5,873 nucleotides of DNA from Candidatus Latescibacterota bacterium (GTDB lineage Bacteria > Krumholzibacteriota > Krumholzibacteriia > WVZY01 > JAKEHA01): contig JAKEHA010000053.1 of NCBI GenBank assembly GCA_022615275.1, forward strand, positions 1 through 5,873. Direction: 5' to 3'. Numbering within the stretch: position 1 is the first letter of the stretch; each line of letters starts with the position of its first letter. Below, in pieces: positions 1 through 5,866 of the stretch. The notes below the pieces were generated by a model. The model did not search any database, was not told where the DNA came from, and saw nothing but the letters and a program-made list of their open reading frames with translations. The position numbers and the translations under genes are program-made.

Positions 1-29
1 CGCCGGCGACGCCCGGCGCGCGCCCGCGC

Positions 30-413
30 ATGACGAGCACGCCCGCGCCGGCCGCACCCGCGTCCACGGCCACCGCGGCGCCGCGCAAAGGCGGCAAGCC
101 GGCGCACACGCCGAGCCTGGTCTTCGTCAACGGCCCGCACGCGGGCGAGTCGGTCCCGCTCCTGCCGACTACGCTCACCATCGGGCGCGAGCACGACAAC
201 AACATCGAGCTCAAGGATCCCGACGTCGCGCGCTACCACGCACGCGTGCTCTACGAGCGCGGCAACTATGTCGTGGAAGATCTGGACAGCACGACCGGCA
301 CGTGGGTCAACGGACAGCGCACGCGGCGCGTCGCGCTCAACAACGGCGACGTCCTGCGCGTCGGTTCGACGGAGATCGCGATCGACTTCGAGTGGGCGTC
401 AGATTGGGTCTAG
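30..413 (+). CDS. Small FHA-domain protein; possibly the C-terminal part of a longer protein
   Basis: The 127-residue product is an Ala/Pro/Thr-rich, basic N-terminal stretch (residues 1-28) followed by one forkhead-associated domain (about 29-121). FHA domains bind phosphothreonine peptides, usually made by Ser/Thr kinases, in the cytoplasm. Visible FHA landmarks are the Gly-Arg of TIGRE (G52, R53), R68 and H70 in the VARYHA block, the STTGTWVNG block (N94, G95) and a closing NNGDVLRVG strand. The Ser normally three residues before the conserved His is Ala here (A67, codon GCG at 228-230), which may weaken phosphothreonine binding. There is no signal peptide or membrane segment. The start is uncertain: no Shine-Dalgarno-like sequence precedes the ATG, and the frame stays open to base 3 with similar Pro/Ala/Arg-rich sequence, so the true start may lie outside. 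The gene ends 15 bases inside the 3' end of batE on the opposite strand. The domain call is firm; role and partner are unknown. Confidence 0.85.
   Translation: MTSTPAPAAPASTATAAPRKGGKPAHTPSLVFVNGPHAGESVPLLPTTLTIGREHDNNIELKDPDVARYHARVLYERGNYVVEDLDSTTGTWVNGQRTRRVALNNGDVLRVGSTEIAIDFEWASDWV
399..413. other. Tail-to-tail coding overlap of the FHA gene and batE
   Basis: The TAG of the plus-strand FHA gene (411-413) lies beyond the TGA of minus-strand batE (399-401), so 15 bases encode the last residues of both proteins (SDWV on plus, LDPI on minus). There is no intergenic space for a terminator between the two converging genes. Any transcription stop must lie inside coding sequence, or the transcripts overlap. 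Confidence 0.9.
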
Positions 414-1229
414 CGTCGTCTCGTCGACCCACCCGCTCAAGTCTCCGGGCAAGTCGACCCGCACCCAGCCGGGGCGCGCATCGCGCACCGACACCAGCGT
501 GCCTTCGTGCACCTTGAACTGGACCGAGGCGTCGCGGCTCGGCCCGCTGAACACGGACACTTCCTGCGCCACCACCACACCCTGCGCGCGCGCTCCCTCG
601 GCGCGCACTTTCGAGACCGCCGAGGTCGTCAAGGCGCCCACCACCAGGAATACGATCGCCATCGCCACGCCGAGGTCCTGGGCCTTGTCGAGGCCCAGCA
701 ACCGCCCCGGCGAGAGGATCGAGAGACGCGCGTAGAGCCGCGAGAACCACTCCGATTGGCGGAACACGAACAACACGCCCAGGAGGCACAGGAGCGCGTA
801 TAGGGCGCTGGCCGCCACCACCGACTCCGCGGTCGTGGTGTCGCGGTGCCACGCGAGGAGCGCGCGCCGCCAGCGCGGTTCGGCGGTAACCAGCTGCTTG
901 TCGCGCAGGAGCGAGCGCGTGAGATCGAGGTTGTCGCGCACGTCGGGGTCGCGTGGCGCCAGGCGCCGGGCGCGCTCGTACCACAACACGGCGCGTCCCA
1001 ACCCGCCGTCCTTGAAGTAGGCGTTGCCGAGGTTGTAGTAGAGGTCGGAGGAAACGACACCCGCTTCCGCCACGCGCGTGTAATCGTCGATCGCGGCTGC
1101 GTAGTCGCCGGCTTCGTAAGCGGCGTTGGCGCGCGCGAACTGGTCAGCCGGCGCCTCGTCTTGCGCTCCGGCCCGCGACGCGGTCAGAACCATCGCGAGC
1201 GCGAGCGTCCACGCGGGTACTGCGTTCAT
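399..1229 (-). CDS. batE: BatE-like TPR/SH3 membrane protein
   Basis: This 276-residue protein is the last of the Bat operon. In order it has a signal peptide (about 1-22, with a likely cut after the AGA before QDE), two TPR repeats (about 28-57 and 62-95, the second with the typical YYNLGNAYFKDG pattern), a membrane segment (about 136-156), a basic loop (157-186), a second membrane segment (about 187-207) and a C-terminal bacterial SH3-like domain (about 213-276, with VFSGPS near its start and GWVDE near its end). Basic residues in the loop place it in the cytoplasm, so the TPR and SH3 parts would both face the periplasm. That architecture matches BatE: the TPRs would hold Bat partners and the SH3-like domain could bind peptide or cell wall, which is inference. 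The start is the ATG at 1227-1229, which overlaps the batD stop as ATGA and has a Shine-Dalgarno sequence six bases upstream. The frame continues upstream to 1334, but that extension is Arg-rich and would bury the signal peptide. Confidence 0.88.
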   Translation of the reverse strand: MNAVPAWTLALAMVLTASRAGAQDEAPADQFARANAAYEAGDYAAAIDDYTRVAEAGVVSSDLYYNLGNAYFKDGGLGRAVLWYERARRLAPRDPDVRDNLDLTRSLLRDKQLVTAEPRWRRALLAWHRDTTTAESVVAASALYALLCLLGVLFVFRQSEWFSRLYARLSILSPGRLLGLDKAQDLGVAMAIVFLVVGALTTSAVSKVRAEGARAQGVVVAQEVSVFSGPSRDASVQFKVHEGTLVSVRDARPGWVRVDLPGDLSGWVDETTLDPI

Positions 1230-3061
1230 CGCGAACCCCTCTCGAGCGCGATCAATGCCTCGCGCGCGCGCGCGGCGCCTTCGCGCCCCCGCTCCACGTC
1301 CGCCGCCCCCGCCGCGTAACGCGCGGCGTCGCACGCGTCGATCACCGCCTTCAGAGATGCCGTCACCTCTTCGCTCGCATGCGTCTCGCGCAGGTGTGCT
1401 TCGACGGCGTCGGTCGTGAGACCGGCCACGGGCGCATTCATCTTGTCGGCAAAGTAACCGAACACGGCGGCGTGCACGCGGCCGAATCCGTCCGACGCGT
1501 TGCCGTCGCGAAAGGCGCGCTCGGCCTCGGCCAGCTTGCGCTCGGCCTCACGGCGGGCACGGCTCGCGCGCGCGAAACCGACGTCGCTGCGCAAGCGCCG
1601 GCGCCGCCGCTCGACCACCACGGACGCCCCCAAGAGGAGCATCGGGAGCGCTTGCAGCGCGAAGAACACAGGGTGCGCGTAAAATGGGCGCGACGCCACG
1701 GGCAGGCTCGCCGGTACCGCGTGGATGAACCGAATGTCGCGGTTGATGACCTCGAAGTCGTCGCCGCCGCCGGCGTAGATCACCTTGCGTCCGTCCTCGG
1801 GCGTGCCCGGCTGCACGTCGACCGGGATCTCCGCGGACTGTGCCACCTGGTAGAGCTTCAGCTCCGGGTCGAAGTAGGGTACGCGCACCGCCGGCATCTT
1901 GAACGACCCTTCGACCTGCGGGACCACGACGAAGTCGAACTTGCGGCGCCCCGAGACGACGTAGTCCTTCTTGAAGGAATCGTTCGAGGAGCCCGACTCG
2001 TAGGTCTTGAACTGCGCCAGGTCGGCGAGCTTGGGCGGCGCGATCGTCCTCATGTTGCCGACACCGCTGACCTCGACCGAAACATTGATGGGCTCGCCCA
2101 CCTGCACAACCTGCTTGTCGGCGACGATCGAAACCACCAAGTCGCTCGCGACCGCGCCGCTGAACCCGGTCGGCTTTCCCGCCGACGGCAGCGGCAGCAC
2201 AACCACCTCGACCGGATCGGTGCGAAGCGTGCGCGGCTCGCCGAAACCGCCGCGACCGCGGCTGAAGAAGTCGTCGAACACGCCGCGCCGGTTGACATTG
2301 TCGAGCACGATATCGACGCGCGCTTCCCCGACCTTGTAGGTCCCGGGAGCGGTCGGAAAATAACCGCGCTTGATCTCGGACACGAGATACTGCCGGCCGT
2401 GCAGCGTGCGGTAGTACTTGCTCTGCGGTGGCAGGTCTTCGACCCAGAAGCCTTCCGCCTCGGGGGGCGAATAGTTGGGGCTGCGCAAGAGCTCCACGCG
2501 ACCGTCGGTGTAGTATCCAAGCGACCACGTCACCTGCTGGTTGACGAACACGGTGTCGCGGTCCACCGAAGCGGCCACGAAGATGCTTTCTTCGGACGAC
2601 GGCGCGATGCCCCCTTGTCCCGGGTCTTGCGCGCCCGGGCCCGGCCCCGGCGCGATGCCCGCCCCGCCCGCGACCACGTCGAGCGTCACCGGGTTCGCGG
2701 TGTACACCTTGTCTCCCACGGTGTAGCGGATGGGCTCGATGCGAAACGCTCCCTCCTTGCGCGGCGAGAGCACGTAGTGGAAGGTGAGCGACGACTGCAC
2801 CTGCCCGTTGACGAAGCTGAAGTTCTGCGAGGTCCCGCTCTCGAACACGTCGAAGCCGTCCAGCGGCGGCAGCTCGGGCGCGCCGGCGCGGCGGAATTTG
2901 CCTTCGACGATCACGGTGAGCACGGCCTGCCCGCCCACTTCGACGACGGTGGGCTCGACACTCGCCTTCACCGCCACGTCGTCGGCGCGCGCGGGGAGGC
3001 TCGCGACCACGATGATGCCCGCGGTCAGCGCGCGGCCCAAGAATCGCCTAACGAGTCCCAC
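1226..3061 (-). CDS. batD: BatD-like membrane-anchored periplasmic protein
   Basis: This 611-residue protein has the usual BatD plan. It has a signal peptide (about 1-26, with a likely cut after ARA before DD) and a large beta-rich region (about 28-455) that reads as repeated Ig-like modules. Two modules open alike, VEPTVVEVGGQAVLTV at 35-50 and ADKQVVQVGEPINVSV at 314-329. A Gly/Pro-rich linker lies at 131-151 and a VFDDFFSRGRGGFG segment at 261-274. One membrane segment follows (about 461-484), then Arg-rich residues 485-491 that mark the cytoplasmic side, and a helical tail (about 497-609) with a CDAARYAAG motif at 577-585. BatD is thought to scaffold the VWA proteins BatA and BatB on the periplasmic side; that is family knowledge and its exact job is unknown. 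The start is GTG, one base after the batB/batC stop and eight bases after AAGGA. The gene ends with ATGA shared with batE. It contains an in-frame 13-base direct repeat, listed separately. Confidence 0.93.
   Translation of the reverse strand: MGLVRRFLGRALTAGIIVVASLPARADDVAVKASVEPTVVEVGGQAVLTVIVEGKFRRAGAPELPPLDGFDVFESGTSQNFSFVNGQVQSSLTFHYVLSPRKEGAFRIEPIRYTVGDKVYTANPVTLDVVAGGAGIAPGPGPGAQDPGQGGIAPSSEESIFVAASVDRDTVFVNQQVTWSLGYYTDGRVELLRSPNYSPPEAEGFWVEDLPPQSKYYRTLHGRQYLVSEIKRGYFPTAPGTYKVGEARVDIVLDNVNRRGVFDDFFSRGRGGFGEPRTLRTDPVEVVVLPLPSAGKPTGFSGAVASDLVVSIVADKQVVQVGEPINVSVEVSGVGNMRTIAPPKLADLAQFKTYESGSSNDSFKKDYVVSGRRKFDFVVVPQVEGSFKMPAVRVPYFDPELKLYQVAQSAEIPVDVQPGTPEDGRKVIYAGGGDDFEVINRDIRFIHAVPASLPVASRPFYAHPVFFALQALPMLLLGASVVVERRRRRLRSDVGFARASRARREAERKLAEAERAFRDGNASDGFGRVHAAVFGYFADKMNAPVAGLTTDAVEAHLRETHASEEVTASLKAVIDACDAARYAAGAADVERGREGAARAREALIALERGSR
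1236..1243 (-). promoter_or_regulatory. Ribosome binding site of batE
   Basis: Read on the minus strand this is GAGAGGGG, six bases before the ATG at 1229 and inside the batD coding region. It supports the 1229 start over the longer in-frame alternative, and suggests that batE is translated with batD. Confidence 0.65.
2600..2660. repeat. 13-base direct repeat bracketing the BatD Gly/Pro linker
   Basis: CGGCGCGATGCCC occurs exactly at 2600-2612 and again at 2648-2660. The copies are 48 bases apart, a multiple of three, and both encode GIAP in BatD (residues 135-138 and 151-154). Between them lies PGPGAQDPGQG-like sequence. The spacing means that gain or loss between the copies would change the linker by 16 residues without shifting the frame. 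Confidence 0.85.
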
Positions 3062-3062
3062 G

Positions 3063-4883
3063 CTACCAATCCTTCCCGGAACGCTTGCTGCGGCGGAACG
3101 CCGCCTTGCGTCGTTCCTTCTGGAGTTCTTGCTCGCGCTCCTGCAAGGCCTGCAGAATGCGCGCGGCGTCCTCGGGCGACAACTTGCGCATCTCCTCTTC
3201 GGTCATGGGCGCCGACGACGAATCGGGCTCTTGCCGCTGCATCGACGAGTCCGGGTCGGCTTGCTGCTGTTGTTGCTGCTGCTGCGTCGAATCGGGCTGC
3301 GAGTCCTGGTTCTCTCGCGAGTCGCTGCGGGTCGAGTCGTTCTGCGATTCCCCCGATTGGTCCTGCTTTTCACCCTGGTCGCCTTGCTGCTGCCGTTGCC
3401 TCTGCTGTTGCTGTTGTTGCTGCTTGGCGACCAGCGCCATCTCGAGGTTGTGGCGCGCGTCCTCGTCGTCGGGCAAGTACGAGAGCGCCTGCAAGTACGA
3501 CTCGATGGCCTCGGGCACGTGCCCTCCCTTCAAGAGGGTGTTTGCGCGGTTGTAGAGCATCTTGCCGGTCAGCGCGCTGTCCGGAGAGTAGCTGCGCTGG
3601 TAGGCGTCCAACGCGCGGTCGAACTGATTCTGCATGTACAGCGCGTTGCCGCCGTTGTAGTACACGCCCGGCGCCTCGGTGACGCGGCGCGCGGAATCGC
3701 CGAGCGCTTCCTGATAGAGACGGTAGGCGTCCTTGTAGTCGCCCTTCTTGTAGAGTTTGTTGGCGGAGCGCACCTTGCCCCGGTCGACGGAGTCCTTGGC
3801 CGCCGCCGGACCGCACAGGAAGGCGAGCGCGAGCGCCGCCGCGGCGCCGGTGTGCAGGATGCGCGCGCGCGCGCCTCGGCGCCGCCCGGCACGGGTGGTG
3901 ACCACCGCGTCCAGCAGCAGGCACGCGAGTGCTACCGCGACGGGAATATAGAAGCGCTCCTTCTTGCGCTCGATGAACTCGCCCTTGATCAATTTCTTTT
4001 GCATGCCCGAAATCTCGTCGTAGAGAACCTTGATCTCCAGCCCTTCGGTGGTAGCGGGAAGATACTTACCCTTGGACGCCGAGGCTACCGCTTCGAGCGT
4101 CTTCTCGTCGAGGCGGCTCAAGACCGTCTCCCCGCGGGGGTCCTTCTTATACCCGGTGACCGATCCGTCGGAGCCGCGCTCGGGGATGAGCTCACCCTTG
4201 GGGCTTCCCATCCCGATCGCGAACACCCGAATGCCCTTATCCGCCGCGGCCTGCGCGGCCTGGACGGGGTCGCCTTCCTGGTTCTCGCCGTCGGTCACCA
4301 GGATGATGGCGCGGTCGCCCGCGCCGGCGCCTTCGAACAGCGAGGTCGCGACCTCGACGGCCTCGGCGATGGCCGAGCCGGGCTCGGAGATGGTGTATAC
4401 GTCGACGGAGCGCACCAGCATGAGCGCGGCCGCGTAATCGACGGTCAGGGGGCAGAGCGCAATGGCTTCGCCCGCGAAGGCGACCACACCGACGCGATCG
4501 CCGTCCAGGGTGGACAGGACGTCGACGATCTCCTGCTTCGCGCGCTCGAGACGGTTGGGGCGCACGTCCTCGGCCAGCATCGACAGCGAGGTGTCGAGGG
4601 CGATCACGACGTCGATCCCCTGCCGCTCGACCTTGACCAGCTGGCTGCCGAAGCGCGGTGCTGCGAGGGCCACGAACAGGGCGCAAAACGCGAGCGCGCG
4701 CAGGAGTCCCTTCGCGAGATGACGGCGCCAGCTGTACCCGGGCGCGAGTGTCCCCAAGAGCGATAGCCCCACGAACGAGGTCAGGGCTCGCCGGCGAACG
4801 CGCGCGCCGACGATGGTCGCGAGCACCACCAACGGTGCCACCGCGATCCCCCAGAGCCACGATGGATACGCGAACTCGATCAT
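3063..4883 (-). CDS. batB/batC: BatB-BatC fusion: membrane VWA protein joined to a periplasmic TPR protein
   Basis: The 606-residue product joins two proteins that are usually separate. Residues 1-330 are BatB: membrane segments at about 10-27 and 57-75, a VWA domain (about 90-300) and a third membrane segment (about 311-328). The MIDAS metal site shows DTSLS at 97-101 and TDGE around D198, but the usual Thr is Ser170. Basic residues between the first two segments and after the third place the VWA domain in the periplasm. Residues 342-362 look like a signal peptide retained from BatC, ending AAA before KD. BatC-like sequence follows: three TPRs (about 370-396, 406-433, 442-475), a Gln/Ser/Asp-rich region (488-558) and a helical basic tail ending KDW, as I recall in BatC proteins. 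The ATG overlaps the batA stop as ATGA and has GGGAG five bases upstream. VWA and TPR modules suggest protein binding in the Bat complex. No stop or frameshift interrupts the frame. Confidence 0.92.
   Translation of the reverse strand: MIEFAYPSWLWGIAVAPLVVLATIVGARVRRRALTSFVGLSLLGTLAPGYSWRRHLAKGLLRALAFCALFVALAAPRFGSQLVKVERQGIDVVIALDTSLSMLAEDVRPNRLERAKQEIVDVLSTLDGDRVGVVAFAGEAIALCPLTVDYAAALMLVRSVDVYTISEPGSAIAEAVEVATSLFEGAGAGDRAIILVTDGENQEGDPVQAAQAAADKGIRVFAIGMGSPKGELIPERGSDGSVTGYKKDPRGETVLSRLDEKTLEAVASASKGKYLPATTEGLEIKVLYDEISGMQKKLIKGEFIERKKERFYIPVAVALACLLLDAVVTTRAGRRRGARARILHTGAAAALALAFLCGPAAAKDSVDRGKVRSANKLYKKGDYKDAYRLYQEALGDSARRVTEAPGVYYNGGNALYMQNQFDRALDAYQRSYSPDSALTGKMLYNRANTLLKGGHVPEAIESYLQALSYLPDDEDARHNLEMALVAKQQQQQQQRQRQQQGDQGEKQDQSGESQNDSTRSDSRENQDSQPDSTQQQQQQQQADPDSSMQRQEPDSSSAPMTEEEMRKLSPEDAARILQALQEREQELQKERRKAAFRRSKRSGKDW
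3070..3077 (-). promoter_or_regulatory. Ribosome binding site of batD
   Basis: Read on the minus strand this is GGGAAGGA, eight bases before the GTG at 3059-3061 and inside the last codons of batB/batC. It is what decides the GTG start, since no ATG lies nearby in frame and the next codons upstream (AGC, GGT, ATT) are not normal starts. Confidence 0.7.
3261..3284 (-). repeat. Eight-glutamine CAG/CAA run in the BatC part
   Basis: Eight consecutive Gln codons (residues 534-541), five CAG and three CAA, lie in the disordered linker between the TPRs and the C-terminal helix. The mixed codons make the run less slippage-prone than a pure repeat. Confidence 0.9.
3384..3422 (-). repeat. Gln-rich codon tract directly after the TPRs
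   Basis: Residues 488-500 are eleven Gln and two Arg (QQQQQQQRQRQQQ), encoded by mixed CAG and CAA codons. The tract begins right after the last TPR capping helix and opens a low-complexity region rich in Gln, Ser and Asp that runs to about residue 558. It is probably a flexible spacer, as in other BatC proteins. Confidence 0.9.
3795..3878 (-). other. Internal signal-peptide-like segment at the BatB-BatC joint
   Basis: Residues 336-363 of the fusion have an Arg-rich start (RRGARAR), a hydrophobic core of about 15 residues rich in Ala and Leu, and a PAAA-KD end that fits a signal peptidase I site (A360-A361-A362 before K363). It follows the third membrane segment and a basic turn, so it would lead the TPR part back across the membrane. 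Either it is cut, freeing the TPR domain, or it stays as a fourth membrane segment; the sequence cannot decide. Confidence 0.7.
3861..3874. repeat. (GC)7 dinucleotide run at the BatB-BatC joint
   Basis: Fourteen bases of alternating G and C encode the Arg/Ala residues (about 337-341) between the last BatB membrane segment and the signal-peptide-like core. A change of one repeat unit would shift the frame and separate the BatB part from the TPR part. A similar 14-base run at 1261-1274 inside batD shows such runs also arise from GC bias alone. Confidence 0.8.
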
Positions 4884-5866
4884 GGCGTCTCCCGCAGAAT
4901 AGTCTGCTCGAGTCCGAGTTCGAGGACCAGCAGCCCCAGCACCGGCAACAGGAGCCACTTGAAGCGCTCGGTGTACTCGACGAACGTCTCGGAGGCGACT
5001 TTGGTGCGCTCCAGCTCGTCGATGCGCGCGTAAATACCCTCCAGTTCCTGGCGATCGGTGGCGCGGAAGTAGCGCCCGTCGGTCAGCTCCGCGATCTTGC
5101 GCAGTGTCACTTCGTCGATGTCGACGTCGACCGAGATCAGCCGGCGGCCGAAGACGGGGTCGTCGATGGGAATCGGGGCGCGCCCGCGCGTCCCTACGCC
5201 GATCGTGTACACCTTGATCCCGAGCGACTCGGCCACGCGCGCAGCCGTGGTCGGGTCGACCATGCCGGCGTTGTTCTGGCCGTCGGTCAGCAAGACGATC
5301 ACCTTGCTCTTGGCTTCGCTCGTCTTCATGCGATTGCACGCGTTCGCGAGCCCCATTCCGATGGCGGTGCCGTCGTCGAGGATGCCGAAGTCGACCGCGT
5401 CGACGAGCTTCGCCAAGAGCGCGTGGTCGAGGGTGAGCGGGCACTGCGTCACCGCGTCGGCCGCGAATATCACGAGCCCGATGCGGTCGGTGGTGCGCTT
5501 CGCGATGAACTCTTTGATCACTTCCATGGCGACGAAGAGCCGGTTCTTGGGCTCGAAGTCCTGCGCCTGCATGCTGCCGCTGGTATCCAGCACCAGCATG
5601 ATGTCGACCGCTTCCGCGTACTCGGTGTGCTTGGCCCGGCCCGTCTGCGGGCGCGCGAGCGCGAAGGTCAGCAGTATGAGCGCGGCCACGCGCAGCGCCA
5701 GCTTGCCGTAGCGTTTCCACACCGACGCACCGAGGCCCGCGCCCAAGAGTAGGTCGAGCGACGAGTAGGCGACACTGCGCTCGCGACCAGGGCGGAGCAT
5801 CCACCACGCCACCAGCGGCACGAGCAGAAGAAGCAACAACATCTCGGGGTAGGCAAATCGGAACAT
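4880..5866 (-). CDS. batA: BatA-like membrane-anchored VWA protein
   Basis: This 328-residue protein is the first Bat gene in the window and appears complete. It has membrane segments at about 8-24 and 55-72, a VWA domain (about 86-290) and a third membrane segment (about 304-320). The MIDAS metal site is intact: DTSGS at 94-98, T167 in the DDGTAIG block and D195 in LLTDGQ. The segment FAADAVTQCPLT at 134-145 is typical of the BatA/BatB family. The loop between the first two segments is rich in Arg and Lys (RPGRER, KRYGK), which puts it in the cytoplasm and the VWA domain in the periplasm. BatA pairs with BatB and BatD in this family and is thought to work with a MoxR ATPase; the client is unknown. 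The start is the ATG at 5864-5866. An in-frame TAG directly before it (5867-5869) rules out an N-terminal extension, and that TAG could also end an upstream gene in the same operon. Any ribosome binding site lies beyond the window. Confidence 0.95.
   Translation of the reverse strand: MFRFAYPEMLLLLLLVPLVAWWMLRPGRERSVAYSSLDLLLGAGLGASVWKRYGKLALRVAALILLTFALARPQTGRAKHTEYAEAVDIMLVLDTSGSMQAQDFEPKNRLFVAMEVIKEFIAKRTTDRIGLVIFAADAVTQCPLTLDHALLAKLVDAVDFGILDDGTAIGMGLANACNRMKTSEAKSKVIVLLTDGQNNAGMVDPTTAARVAESLGIKVYTIGVGTRGRAPIPIDDPVFGRRLISVDVDIDEVTLRKIAELTDGRYFRATDRQELEGIYARIDELERTKVASETFVEYTERFKWLLLPVLGLLVLELGLEQTILRETP
4889..4893 (-). promoter_or_regulatory. Ribosome binding site of batB/batC
   Basis: Read on the minus strand this is GGGAG, five bases before the ATG at 4881-4883 and within the last codons of batA. 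Together with the ATGA overlap it supports this start and coupled translation. Confidence 0.65.

Noticed and set aside
405..431. A hairpin TGGGTC/GACCCA as a bidirectional terminator
   Set aside because: The stem is only six base pairs with a loop of 15 bases, and no T run follows on either strand.
1261..1274. (CG)7 run in the batD 3' end as a functional element
   Set aside because: It encodes Arg/Ala residues in the helical tail and is explained by GC-rich codon use.
1230..1334. A 35-codon N-terminal extension of BatE
   Set aside because: It is Arg/Gly-rich, overlaps the end of batD and would bury a good signal peptide; the ATG at 1229 has a proper ribosome binding site.
3261..3422. Repeated GCTGTT-like units as a CRISPR or tandem-repeat array
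   Set aside because: They are in-frame Gln codons in a low-complexity protein region, with no spacer-repeat pattern.
1379..3682. A 767-codon open frame on the plus strand
   Set aside because: It lies antisense to batD and the 3' part of batB/batC, which have clear domains. Its translation is Arg/His/Ala/Val-rich with no recognisable fold, as expected of an antisense frame in GC-rich coding DNA.
3795..3905. A separate BatC start at the GTG codon 3903-3905 inside the fusion
   Set aside because: The frame is continuous with BatB and no convincing ribosome binding site precedes this GTG. Internal initiation cannot be excluded, but the fusion is the simpler reading.
2784..4766. A 660-codon open frame on the plus strand with a Leu-rich stretch
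   Set aside because: It is antisense to batB/batC. The Leu runs are simply the reverse complement of the CAG/CAA glutamine codons, not a real membrane segment.
4658..5752. A 364-codon plus-strand open frame opposite batA
   Set aside because: It is an antisense shadow of batA, with no signal for a start and no recognisable domain.
4884..5807. A 308-residue N-terminal extension of the BatB/BatC frame
   Set aside because: This part overlaps batA in another frame and is Arg/His-rich shadow sequence. The real start is the ATG at 4881-4883, with a ribosome binding site and the typical BatB membrane start.
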